From positions 1-16,878 of the forward strand of contig JASHSO010000561.1 of assembly GCA_030038715.1 (NCBI GenBank): DNA of 16,878 nucleotides, read 5' to 3'. Made by a program: the position numbers and the translations under genes. Under the pieces are notes generated by a model. It did not search any database. It worked only from the letters and a program-made list of their open reading frames with translations, and was not told the origin of the DNA. Shown here in pieces: positions 8,118-15,323 of the stretch (positions within the stretch are counted from its first letter, which is position 1; every line of letters starts with the position of its first letter). The stretch comes from Streptosporangiaceae bacterium. GTDB taxonomy: Bacteria; Actinomycetota; Actinomycetes; Streptosporangiales; Streptosporangiaceae.

Positions 8118-9091
8118 CTTGTCGCGCCGCCCTCCTTGTCAGCTCTGGTTCGCTCGGCCGCGCGCAAGCGGGCAGAGGCTGCCCGCGGATTCGCCGCCAC
8201 CTCGTCACTGCACGGTCGCTCGGCGCCCCTTGTCAGCAGCCGGAACACCGGGCGTGACTCGGCCAGTGAGACGGGCAGCCCGCGGGGCGTCGTATCGGCC
8301 GATCGCGCGACAAGCGCACGCTTCACCATTCGGTCCTCGAGCGAGTGGTAGGCGAGCGTCACGATCCGGCCACCCACGGCGACGGCGTCGAGCGCGGCTG
8401 GCAGGGCTCGGCGCAATGCGTCGAGCTCGCCATTGACCTCGATGCGAAGAGCCTGAAAGGTCCGCTTTACTGGATTTCCTCCGCTTCGGCGGGCCGGTGC
8501 CGGGATCGACTCCTTGACGATCTCCGCCAGGCGGCCCGTCGAGGTCAGCGGAGCTCGGGTGCGCTCCCTGACGACGGCATCCGCGATCCTGCGAGCGAAG
8601 CGCTCCTCGCCGTACTCGCGGAGCACCCGGGCGAGCCGCTCGGCCGGGTAGGTATTGACCACCTCGGCCGCGGTCAGCTGGCCAGCCTGGTTCATCCGCA
8701 TGTCAAGCGGCGCGTCCTGGGCGTAGGCGAAACCGCGCCCACGATCGTCAAGCTGTGGCGATGAGACCCCGAGGTCGAACAGAACGCCTTGCACGCTCGT
8801 CAAGCCGGCCGCCGCCAGGACCTGAGCCAGCTCGTCGTAGACGGCCTGGACCAGCGTGACCCGCTGGGCGAACGGTCTCAGGACCTGGCGTGACTCCCGG
8901 ATGGCAGTGGCATCGGTGTCGATCCCGATCAGGCTCAGCCCCGGGTGAGCAGCCAGCAGCGCGCTTGCGTGCCCGGCGCGGCCAAGGGTTGCATCCACCA
9001 GAACGGCGCCTGGTGCGGAAACGGCAGGCGCGAGCAGCTCGAGAACCCGGTCGCGCATGACCGGCGCATGACCGGTCGCAGCGGTCTGCAT
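8114..9091 (-). CDS. rsmH: RsmH (MraW), 16S rRNA (cytosine(1402)-N(4))-methyltransferase
   Basis: RsmH uses S-adenosylmethionine to methylate N4 of C1402 in 16S rRNA and is usually the second gene of dcw clusters. The 325-residue product begins with the family motif GHAPVM (7-12). It has a SAM-binding loop VDATLGRAGHASALL (32-46) followed by GIDTDATAI, then DLGVSSPQLDDRGRGF (106-121), PLDMRMNQ (128-135), NPVKRTFQALRIEVN (206-220) and AYHSLEDRMVK (247-257). The second glycine of the usual GxGGH loop is alanine here (GRAGH), which I expect to be tolerated. The ATG at 9091-9089 has GAGGGGG 4 nt upstream. An in-frame stop at 9122-9124 with no earlier start codon limits the N-terminus. A 176-nt gap separates it from mraZ, the largest gap in the cluster. 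Confidence 0.97.
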   Translation of the reverse strand: MQTAATGHAPVMRDRVLELLAPAVSAPGAVLVDATLGRAGHASALLAAHPGLSLIGIDTDATAIRESRQVLRPFAQRVTLVQAVYDELAQVLAAAGLTSVQGVLFDLGVSSPQLDDRGRGFAYAQDAPLDMRMNQAGQLTAAEVVNTYPAERLARVLREYGEERFARRIADAVVRERTRAPLTSTGRLAEIVKESIPAPARRSGGNPVKRTFQALRIEVNGELDALRRALPAALDAVAVGGRIVTLAYHSLEDRMVKRALVARSADTTPRGLPVSLAESRPVFRLLTRGAERPCSDEVAANPRAASARLRAAERTRADKEGGATR

Positions 9092-9267
9092 CGTGCCCCC
9101 TCGCCCGTTCGTGCCGCCCTGCTAGTCACCCTGAGCGATGCCCGGCCAGGCCCCCATCCGCGCCAGGGCGCTGGCACCGGCCCTGGTACCGCCTGCCGCC
9201 GGGGAAGTGACGTCAGCCGGTTCGCTCCGCGCCCGCGGGTGGAGACCTCGCCGGGCATCAGGCATCG
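9092..9267 (-). other. mraZ-rsmH intergenic spacer with overlapping inverted repeats, no gene supported
   Basis: This 176-nt spacer is the only sizeable gap inside the dcw operon. I see no credible coding frame in it. It contains two mutually exclusive inverted repeats: CCAGGGC at 9163-9169 with GCCCTGG at 9180-9186 (7-bp stem, 10-nt loop), and GCCAG at 9162-9166 with CTGGC at 9171-9175 (5-bp stem, 4-nt loop). Neither is followed by a T-run on the transcribed side, so they do not resemble a Rho-independent terminator. I saw no clear -35/-10 pair for a second rsmH promoter, although high-GC actinobacterial promoters are easy to miss by eye. Confidence 0.5.
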
Positions 9268-9699
9268 CTAGAAAACTCCAGGCAGCACCTCCTGAGACGC
9301 GTCAGAGAACGCGTCCTCCTGGGTTTCTAGGTAGCTGGCCCATGCCGTCGCGTCCCAGATCTCCAGTCGGGTGTTGGCGCCGATGACGACGCACTCACGC
9401 TCCAGCCCCGCGTACGCACGCAAGCTTGGCGGGATCGTGACGCGGCCCTGCCTATCCAGTTCCTCGTCCGAGGCACTGGCGAAGAAGACCCGGCTGTAGT
9501 CCCGCACTGCCTTGGCAGTCATGGGCGCCGATCGCAGTGCCTCGGTGATCCCGGCGAACTCCGGTGCCGGGAATACGTACAGGCACCTTTCCTGACCTTT
9601 GGTTAGCACCAATCCGGCGGAAAGTTCCTCGCGGTATTTCGCCGGCAAGATCAGACGGCCTTTCTCGTCGAGCCGAGGCGTGTGCGTGCCGAGGAACAC
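9268..9699 (-). CDS. mraZ: MraZ, AbrB-like transcriptional regulator of the dcw operon
   Basis: MraZ is a DNA-binding ring-forming protein with two AbrB-type half-domains, known in several bacteria to repress its own operon. The product from the preferred start is 143 residues. It begins [15 protein letters not shown] and carries the two DxxxR signatures at D11-R15 (DEKGR) and D82-R86 (DRQGR), each followed by the usual strand ([11 protein letters not shown] and [13 protein letters not shown]). The frame opens two codons earlier at GTG 9705. I chose GTG 9699-9697 because family members normally begin M-F-L-G and because GGAGG at 9709-9713 is then 9 nt away, versus only 3 nt for the first GTG. 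It is the first gene of the leftward operon and sits just downstream of four tandem GTGG repeats that look like its own operator. Confidence 0.95.
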   Translation of the reverse strand: MFLGTHTPRLDEKGRLILPAKYREELSAGLVLTKGQERCLYVFPAPEFAGITEALRSAPMTAKAVRDYSRVFFASASDEELDRQGRVTIPPSLRAYAGLERECVVIGANTRLEIWDATAWASYLETQEDAFSDASQEVLPGVF

Positions 9700-9705
9700 C
9701 CGCAC

Positions 9706-9713
9706 TCACCTCC
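9706..9713 (-). promoter_or_regulatory. Ribosome binding site that decides the mraZ start
   Basis: The minus strand reads GGAGGTGA, a near-perfect complement to the 3' end of 16S rRNA, preceded by further Gs. It abuts GTG 9705 but stands at normal distance from GTG 9699, so it favours the latter as the true mraZ start. Confidence 0.7.
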
Positions 9714-9760
9714 CCCAATTCCCCACCTGACGCGGCGCGAGGGCCACCTGAGCCCTCCTT

Positions 9761-9800
9761 GGCCAACCACCGGGCACCACTGTACTCCACTCTCCACCAC
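9761..9800 (-). promoter_or_regulatory. MraZ operator: four GTGG boxes at 10-bp spacing
   Basis: Read on the minus strand, four consecutive 10-mers each begin with GTGG: GTGGTGGAGA (9800-9791), GTGGAGTACA (9790-9781), GTGGTGCCCG (9780-9771) and GTGGTTGGCC (9770-9761). A 10-bp period puts every box on the same face of the helix. MraZ operators in other bacteria are short G-rich direct repeats with a 10-bp period in front of mraZ, so position, motif and period all match. The array overlaps the spacer and -10 element of the predicted mraZ promoter, consistent with repression by blocking RNA polymerase. Binding itself is inferred. Confidence 0.82.
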
Positions 9801-9806
9801 CGTCAA
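9779..9806 (-). promoter_or_regulatory. Predicted mraZ (dcw) promoter, -35 TTGACG and -10 TACAGT
   Basis: On the minus strand TTGACG (9806-9801) is followed after 16 nt by TACAGT (9784-9779). This is a good housekeeping sigma-factor pattern for an actinobacterium. It would start transcription near 9772, leaving a leader of roughly 70 nt before mraZ. The spacer and -10 coincide with the GTGG boxes. Confidence 0.6.
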
Positions 9807-10068
9807 CTCTCAGAAGCCGACAAGCGCTGCTGCTGCGCGAGGAGTCGGCAGGTCATGAGCGTGGAGCGAAGTGGGGCTCGAGAGCGGGACCAATCCGCGC
9901 CCAGCAGCTGCGAATTGACCACAGCGTTATCTCGCCGATACGCGTGCGGAATCGCCTGCGGGGCATACCACGACGTACTGTCTGAAGGCGCGGGGCTGCT
10001 GCCGCGCGTGTGCGCTGCGCTGGAACAGGCGCGATAATCGCAGTTGGGACTGGCCGCCAGGAGGGCTC
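9801..10068. other. Rest of the divergent mraZ/moxR intergenic region
   Basis: The full gap between the mraZ and moxR starts is 369 nt (9700-10068). Outside the mraZ promoter and operator I find no gene. Open frames here are short, run into neighbouring genes in the wrong frame and lack family signatures. A TTGACC at 9915-9920 has only a poor partner (GATACG at 9937-9942). The better rightward element is GATAAT at 10033-10038, listed separately. Confidence 0.5.
10033..10038 (+). promoter_or_regulatory. Possible -10 element for the moxR operon
   Basis: GATAAT matches the TATAAT consensus at five of six positions and lies 36 nt before the moxR GTG, with an AGGAGG ribosome binding site at 10059-10064 between them. 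No convincing -35 is seen 16-18 nt upstream. Many actinobacterial promoters have a weak -35, so this is a plausible but unproven site. Confidence 0.35.
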
Positions 10069-11058
10069 GTGGTGACGGACACCGACCAGCACGCCGACGC
10101 AGCACTGGCCTCGCCCAGCCTGGACGAGCTGGCCGAGGTCGCCAGGCAGGTTAGCGCGGCCGTGCAGACAGTCATCTCCGGCAAGCCCGAGGCTGTGCGG
10201 CTGGCCTTGACGGTGCTTCTGGCAGAGGGTCACATACTCATCGAGGACGTGCCCGGCGTCGGAAAGACCCAGCTCGCCAAGGCACTCGCCCGGTCTATCG
10301 ACTGCTCGGTACGTCGCGTCCAGTTCACCCCAGACTTGCTGCCCAGCGACATAACCGGAGTCAGCGCCTTCAACCAGGAACTGCGCGAATTTGAGTTCAA
10401 GCCAGGCCCGATCTTCGCCAACATCGTCCTCGGCGACGAGATCAACAGGGCTTCGCCCAAGACCCAGTCGGCGCTGCTTGAGTCCATGGAGGAGCGGCAG
10501 GTCACCGTCGACGGCACCACCTACCCGCTCGATCGGCCGTTCATGGTGATAGCGACGCAGAACCCGGTCGAGATGGAGGGCACCTATCCGCTCCCGGAGG
10601 CGCAGCGGGACAGGTTTATGACCAGGATCTCCATCGGATACCCCGACCGTGACTCGGAACTGGCCATGCTCGACTCGCACGGGTCGAGCTCGCCCCTTGA
10701 TGATCTGAAGCCCGTCGCGCACGCGAGTGACGTTCGCGCGCTCGTCCTGGCCGTGCGCGACGTCCATGTCTCCGCGGCGATCCGGCAGTACATCATCGAT
10801 CTGGTCAACGCCACCAGGTCGGCCGCCGAACTCCGGCTCGGCGCCTCGCCGCGGGCGGCGTTGCACCTGCTGCGGGCCAGCCGGGCCTATGCGGCGCTGG
10901 ACGAGAGAGATTTCGTCATCCCTGACGACGTGCAGTCGCTCGCCGTGCCGGTGCTGGCCCACCGGCTGCTTCCCAGCGCGGAGGCCATGGTCAGCCGCGA
11001 CATGCCGTATCAGGTGCTGTCGGCCATAGTGCAGCGACTGCCGCTGCCCGGCCGGTAA
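10069..11058 (+). CDS. MoxR-family AAA+ ATPase
   Basis: This 329-residue AAA+ ATPase belongs to the MoxR family, whose members act as chaperones that mature or remodel partner proteins, commonly those encoded next to them. Visible elements are Walker A EDVPGVGKTQLA (59-70, K66), Walker B VLGDEINRASPKTQSALLE (120-138, D123/E124), sensor-1 IATQNPVE (161-168) and the GTYPLPEAQRDRF segment (171-183) typical of MoxR. There is no signal peptide or membrane segment, so it is cytoplasmic. Two GTG codons in tandem (10069 and 10072) can start it. AGGAGG ends 4 nt before the first and 7 nt before the second, so the second is equally likely. It is first in a rightward operon with the DUF58 and transglutaminase genes (48-nt gap, then an ATGA overlap), and those are its probable partners. 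The substrate is unknown. Confidence 0.95.
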   Translation: MVTDTDQHADAALASPSLDELAEVARQVSAAVQTVISGKPEAVRLALTVLLAEGHILIEDVPGVGKTQLAKALARSIDCSVRRVQFTPDLLPSDITGVSAFNQELREFEFKPGPIFANIVLGDEINRASPKTQSALLESMEERQVTVDGTTYPLDRPFMVIATQNPVEMEGTYPLPEAQRDRFMTRISIGYPDRDSELAMLDSHGSSSPLDDLKPVAHASDVRALVLAVRDVHVSAAIRQYIIDLVNATRSAAELRLGASPRAALHLLRASRAYAALDERDFVIPDDVQSLAVPVLAHRLLPSAEAMVSRDMPYQVLSAIVQRLPLPGR

Positions 11059-11106
11059 GTCCGGCGGACTGGAGTTCGCCGGAGGGCGGCCGGAGAGAGG
11101 GCTCGG

Positions 11107-12396
11107 ATGCGGACGTCATTGCTCGCCGGTATGACTACCCGCGGCACGTCGTTCCTTGCGGCCGGGATCGCGTCCGCCGTCGCTGGCTACCTGCTCGGCG
11201 AGAAGGGCCTGCTGTGTGTGGGGGTCGCGCTCGTGGCCCTGCCGATCCTCGCCGTCGCGACGGCTCGGCGTGCCAAGTACCGGCTCAGCTGCAGCCGCAT
11301 CATCACCCCGCCGCGTGTCCCGGCCGGGCACACGGCGCGTGTGGTGTTGCGGCTGGAGAATACCTCTCGGCTGCCGACCACGTTGATGCTGGCCGAGGAC
11401 TCGGTGCCGTATGCACTCGGCACTAGGCCACGGTACGTGCTTGACAAGATCGAGCGGAACGGCAGCAGGGAATTGACCTATCCGCTGCGTTCCGACCAGC
11501 GCGGGAAGTTCGAGATCGGGCCGCTGCAACTGCGCATTGCCGACTCCTTCGGCCTGGCCGAGATCACCCGCGCGTTCTCCGGGCGGAACGCCTTTGTCGT
11601 GACCCCGCGAATCGTCCCGTTGACACGGACCGTGATCAGCCGGAGCTGGGCCGGAGAGGGTGAAGGCAGGTCACGGATGGCGTCCACGCAGGGCGAGGAC
11701 GACGTCATCCCGCGTGCTTACCGCGACGGCGACGACCTGCGGCGGGTTCACTGGCGCTCGACAGCGCGGTACGGCGAGCTGATGGTCCGCCGAGAGGAGC
11801 AGCGGTGGCGGAACAGGGCCACGGTGCTGCTGGACGCGCGCGCCAGCGCGCACATGGGTACCGGGGCGGCATCCTCGTTTGAGTTTGCGGTCAGCGCGGC
11901 GGCGTCAGTTGGCGTGCACGTCGCGAGGGAGGGACTGACCGGGCAGCTGGTCACCGACAGCGAGCTTGTCAAGGCAGGCCCCTACTTCGAAGAGGCGCTG
12001 CTCGACTGCCTGGCGGTGATCAGGCCATCGACCCGGCGCGATCTGTCGACCGCATTCGGCGCACTGAGGGACTCCGGCTCCGGCGTCATCGTGGCGGTCA
12101 TGGGGCGGCTGTCCGAGGCGGAGGCAACTCAGCTCGCTGCCTGCCGGACCGAGGGAGTTCAGGGCGTGGTACTGCTGCTCGCCGTGTCGAACTGGGCGGA
12201 CCTGCAGCGGACCAGGCACGAGGAGACTGCTCGCGCTGCCCTGGTGCTGCGGGCTGCGGGATGGCACGTCGTAGCCGTGGACGCGAGCACGTCGCTTGCC
12301 GCGGCCTGGCAACAGCTGCCGCGACCCGCTGAGATACTCATGCCAACCGCCGTGCTGTCGGCAGACCGCCGAACAGATCGGGTCGACCTGGCATGA
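11107..12396 (+). CDS. DUF58 domain protein, membrane-anchored partner of MoxR
   Basis: The 429-residue product has two closely spaced N-terminal hydrophobic segments (about 14-30 and 33-53), an intervening beta-rich region, and the DUF58 core motif spanning 202-229. Its key elements are RAYRDGDDLRRVHWRSTAR followed by GELMVRREE, a close match to the family pattern RxYxxGDxxRxIHWxxxAR. The remaining C-terminal part resembles a von Willebrand A-like fold (VLLDARASAHM at 240-250, IVAVMGR), as seen in this family. DUF58 proteins are almost always encoded with MoxR ATPases and often with TgpA-type transglutaminases, as here. The biochemical role is not established. ATG 11107 follows a purine-rich GGAGAGAGGG. 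The stop overlaps the next gene's start as ATGA, implying translational coupling. Confidence 0.92.
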   Translation: MRTSLLAGMTTRGTSFLAAGIASAVAGYLLGEKGLLCVGVALVALPILAVATARRAKYRLSCSRIITPPRVPAGHTARVVLRLENTSRLPTTLMLAEDSVPYALGTRPRYVLDKIERNGSRELTYPLRSDQRGKFEIGPLQLRIADSFGLAEITRAFSGRNAFVVTPRIVPLTRTVISRSWAGEGEGRSRMASTQGEDDVIPRAYRDGDDLRRVHWRSTARYGELMVRREEQRWRNRATVLLDARASAHMGTGAASSFEFAVSAAASVGVHVAREGLTGQLVTDSELVKAGPYFEEALLDCLAVIRPSTRRDLSTAFGALRDSGSGVIVAVMGRLSEAEATQLAACRTEGVQGVVLLLAVSNWADLQRTRHEETARAALVLRAAGWHVVAVDASTSLAAAWQQLPRPAEILMPTAVLSADRRTDRVDLA

Positions 12397-14933
12397 ATCC
12401 GCGACTGACGACCATCGCGGCGATAGCCGTCTGCACGGCGTCGCTGTCGCTTAGCGCTCTGATCAGGGGGGACGGCTGGCTGATCGCGGGCGTCGGCGCG
12501 ATCGCTACGGTCGCGCTTGCCGGGGTCGCGACGAGGCTGCCGATGCCCCGCGGCACCGTCGTCACCGGGCTGGTAGTGCTCGTGGCTGCGGCTCCCCTGC
12601 TGGCCGGCCCGAGCTGGTATGGGCCCCTAGCAGCCCTGGCACTGGTAGCGCTGGTCTGCGTGTGCACAGTGGGCGGCAAGCTGCCGCGCAGCTTGGCGAT
12701 CCTCGCGACGTATCTCGGCTGCCTGCTCATCTACCTCAACGCCGTGTTCGCGAGCGGGGCATCGCTTGCCGTGGTGATCCCCACCCACCACTCGATGTCC
12801 GTGCTCTCCGCGCTGCCCGGGCAGGCATTTAGCGCCTTCCACTTCGCGCCGCCAATCCCCGAGTACAAGGGCGTCAGCCTGACTGCGGCCGCTGGTATCG
12901 GGCTGGTCGCCACTGCCGTGGACGTACTGGCAGTGCGGCTGCGGCACCCAGCGATCGCCGGCCTTCCGCTGCTTGTCCTGTTTAGCGTCCCTGTCGCGAG
13001 CAACCTCAAGGCCTTCACCATCGGCCAGGGCTTCGCGTTTGCCGTTGGCCTAGCCGGCTTCCTCATGCTCTTGTCGTCCGACGGCCGTGAGCGCCTGCGA
13101 ATGTGGGGTCGGCTGGTGACATTCCGATACCTGCGGCCGGGCGAGGAGGAGGTCGGCCGGGATCCAGACACCAGAGAGATCGCAGCCTCTGGCCGGCGTA
13201 TTGGGCTCACGGCCATCTGCCTCGCCATCGTGGTCCCGCTCATCGTGCCTACCCTCGGCGCGCACGATCTGTTCGGCATCTCGGGCGACGGCAGCGGCGG
13301 CGGTGCCGGGGGGGCCGGTGGACTCGACGGCATCCTCGGCCAGGTACAGCAAAAGCTGCTGGCCAAGCCCGCACCGGTGTTGACGTACACGACCACGGCG
13401 AAGTCTCCGGCCCAGCAATACTTCCAGGTCTATGTGCTGAACTACGACGCGGCAAGGAACGAGTGGCTGCCCAGCGCCAGCACCCTGCGGGCGGTGGCTG
13501 GCAGCCGGCTGCCGGCCGCGGTGCCCGGCCTGACCAACGCAATTCGGGCCGCCACGGTCCAGACCAGCGTCGTAACCAAAGGAGACGCGTCGGGCGGGGC
13601 GTACCTGCCGGTGCCCTACGCGCCGGTGCGGCTGAGCGTCACGGGCGCGCCTACCGGCTGGCTGGAGTTGGCCGGTTCGCTGATGCTGTACGGCGGCGAT
13701 GAGCCCAACAACCTGCGCTATACGGTCACCAGCCGGGAAGCCGACCCGACGGCCGCCCAACTCCAGACGCAGGCTCTGGTGCCTTCGGGCATTCAGGCGG
13801 ACTACGGCAGCTACCGGGGGCCGGATGCGAGCAAGCTGCTGAAGATAGCGCGGAAGGAGACTGCCGGCGCCCCTACCGCCTATGCCGAGGCGGTCGACCT
13901 GCAGCGGTGGTTCCGGTCCAGCGGCGCCTTCAGTTACACGCTCAAGCCCAAGCTGCCCGACTCGCGCGGCTGGCTGCTTGACTTCCTGACCAAGGACCGG
14001 CGGGGCTTCTGCCAGCAGTTCGCCTGGGCGTTTGCCGTGCTGGCACGGCTGCTGAACATACCGGCCCAGATCGCGGTTGGATATACCGCAGGCACGCCGG
14101 TCAGTAACGGGCGCTGGCGGGTGACGACCGCCGACGCGCACGCATGGCCCGAGCTGTACTTCCCCAACGTTGGCTGGGTCCGGTTCGAGCCCACTCCCGG
14201 GGGCAGCGCGGGCCAGGGCACGGCGACGGTACCCAGCTATGCCGTCAGCCCGGCCGCGGGCAAGAGCGGGACCAATCCCGGCGCGCCGCTGCCCACACCG
14301 TCGGCAACCGCGCCAGCAGGACGAGCCAACCGGGCAGCCGGTAACCGCTTCGCCAGGCTTGGCCAGCCGGGTCGGGGCAATGCAACCGCGCCGCCGGGCT
14401 CTGGCTTTCCGTTCGCCATCGTGCTTCCCGTGCTGGTCGTGTTGCTGGCCGCCGCGCCCCGGGCAGTCAGGGTGCTGAGCCGGCGTAAGCGCTGGCTCGC
14501 GGCGTCCGGGGACGCGGGGCTGGCCCATGCTGCCTGGCGGGAAACCATCGACGACCTGGCCGACTTCGGACTTGCCCGCACGCCGAGCGAGTCGCCGCGG
14601 GCGTTCGTCCGGCGCATCGCCGCGGAGGAGGCCATGAGCCCGGCCGCCAGCCAAGCCCTAGCCAGGATCGGTGCGGCCGAGGAACGCGCCCGCTATGCAA
14701 GCTCGGCGCCACCCGGGGCCGGCCTGCCGCGTGACGTGGTAGCCGTACGGCGGGCCGTCGCGGCCAGCGCGACTAGGTCGCAGCGGCTGCGCGCTTGGCT
14801 GCTCCCGGCTTCGACCCTGACCGCCGTCGGCCGCGGAATGCAGCGCGCTGGCGGCGCGCTGAACTGGCTGGATATGTCACTGCCGAGCGCCGCGCGACAA
14901 CTGCGGCGCGCTGTCACGAGCCGCTCAGCCTGA
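12393..14933 (+). CDS. TgpA-family membrane transglutaminase-like protein (DUF3488 / transglutaminase / DUF4129-like)
   Basis: The 846-residue protein starts with about eight to nine predicted membrane helices (residues 1-300). A Gly-rich linker follows (GSGGGAGGAGGLDG, near 305), then a large extracytoplasmic region with a transglutaminase-like core. The core shows the expected Cys in RRGFCQQFAWAFAVLARL (C540), His in ADAHAWPELYF (H583), and GWVRFEPTPGG, where the acidic third-triad position is Glu (E599) as in many actinobacterial relatives. A Pro/Ala/Gly-rich linker leads to a last helix (about 674-690) and a cytoplasmic tail (HAAWRETIDDLADFGL) resembling DUF4129. ATG 12393 overlaps the DUF58 stop. 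There is no clear ribosome binding site, so coupling is likely. Family members are thought to act on the envelope, possibly on peptide cross-links; the exact reaction is unknown. Confidence 0.93.
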   Translation: MNPRLTTIAAIAVCTASLSLSALIRGDGWLIAGVGAIATVALAGVATRLPMPRGTVVTGLVVLVAAAPLLAGPSWYGPLAALALVALVCVCTVGGKLPRSLAILATYLGCLLIYLNAVFASGASLAVVIPTHHSMSVLSALPGQAFSAFHFAPPIPEYKGVSLTAAAGIGLVATAVDVLAVRLRHPAIAGLPLLVLFSVPVASNLKAFTIGQGFAFAVGLAGFLMLLSSDGRERLRMWGRLVTFRYLRPGEEEVGRDPDTREIAASGRRIGLTAICLAIVVPLIVPTLGAHDLFGISGDGSGGGAGGAGGLDGILGQVQQKLLAKPAPVLTYTTTAKSPAQQYFQVYVLNYDAARNEWLPSASTLRAVAGSRLPAAVPGLTNAIRAATVQTSVVTKGDASGGAYLPVPYAPVRLSVTGAPTGWLELAGSLMLYGGDEPNNLRYTVTSREADPTAAQLQTQALVPSGIQADYGSYRGPDASKLLKIARKETAGAPTAYAEAVDLQRWFRSSGAFSYTLKPKLPDSRGWLLDFLTKDRRGFCQQFAWAFAVLARLLNIPAQIAVGYTAGTPVSNGRWRVTTADAHAWPELYFPNVGWVRFEPTPGGSAGQGTATVPSYAVSPAAGKSGTNPGAPLPTPSATAPAGRANRAAGNRFARLGQPGRGNATAPPGSGFPFAIVLPVLVVLLAAAPRAVRVLSRRKRWLAASGDAGLAHAAWRETIDDLADFGLARTPSESPRAFVRRIAAEEAMSPAASQALARIGAAEERARYASSAPPGAGLPRDVVAVRRAVAASATRSQRLRAWLLPASTLTAVGRGMQRAGGALNWLDMSLPSAARQLRRAVTSRSA

Positions 14934-14936
14934 GAC

Positions 14937-15323
14937 TTACCTGTCCCGCTCCTGGCGGCGACGCCAACGCTCCTCGAGGCGTTCCATCATGCCAGTCCTG
15001 GCAGGCCTGGGCGCCCGGCGTTGGTGCGCCCGGCCCCTCCCGACCAGCGTTCTGGCCATCTTGCGGTAGCTCGATACCGCCCACATGCTGGCGGCCAGCA
15101 TCACGGCGAATCCGGCCAGCTCGAGCCACAGGTGCTTGAGCACGAAGCCGGCCACCACGACCCCGACGCCGACGACGAAGGCCAGCGCGGCCAGAATTAC
15201 CCGGCGGCGATAGTGCACCCTCGGCTCTTTGGCGCGCATGGCCTTAGCGAGCTTGGGATGGTCAGCATAGAGCGCCTGCTCAATCTGCTCGAGCTGACGC
15301 TGCTCGTGCTCAGAGAGCGGCAC
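14937..15323 (-). CDS. DUF3040 small membrane protein
   Basis: The 128-residue product begins MPLSEHEQRQLEQIEQALYADHPKLA, the characteristic opening of the actinobacterial DUF3040 family. Two hydrophobic helices follow (about 42-62 and 66-85), then a basic tail (RRAPRPARTGMMERLEERWRRRQERDR). The function of the family is unknown. The frame is open back to 15506, but I place the start at GTG 15323-15321 because the family begins exactly there and GGGGAGG lies 4 nt upstream (15328-15334). The stop TAA is only 3 nt from the stop of the convergent transglutaminase gene. The gene lies 183 nt downstream of dinB on the same strand, with no obvious functional link. Confidence 0.88.
   Translation of the reverse strand: MPLSEHEQRQLEQIEQALYADHPKLAKAMRAKEPRVHYRRRVILAALAFVVGVGVVVAGFVLKHLWLELAGFAVMLAASMWAVSSYRKMARTLVGRGRAHQRRAPRPARTGMMERLEERWRRRQERDR

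Noticed and set aside
8935..9258. A 107-codon minus-strand frame spanning the mraZ-rsmH gap, possible small gene
   Set aside because: It overlaps the first 150 nt of rsmH in another frame, is Arg/Pro/Gly-rich, lacks a family signature and has no obvious ribosome binding site.
9915..9942. TTGACC followed by GATACG as a promoter for moxR
   Set aside because: The -10 half matches consensus at only three of six positions and lies about 130 nt from the gene, while GATAAT at 10033-10038 is a better candidate.
9853..10962. A 369-codon minus-strand open frame across moxR and into the intergenic region
   Set aside because: The opposite strand encodes intact Walker A and B and sensor motifs, so this frame is a codon-bias shadow.
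13050..14654. A 534-codon open frame on the minus strand across the transglutaminase gene
   Set aside because: It is antisense to a protein with intact helices and catalytic motifs. Its composition is Arg/Gly/Pro-rich and no family signature is visible.
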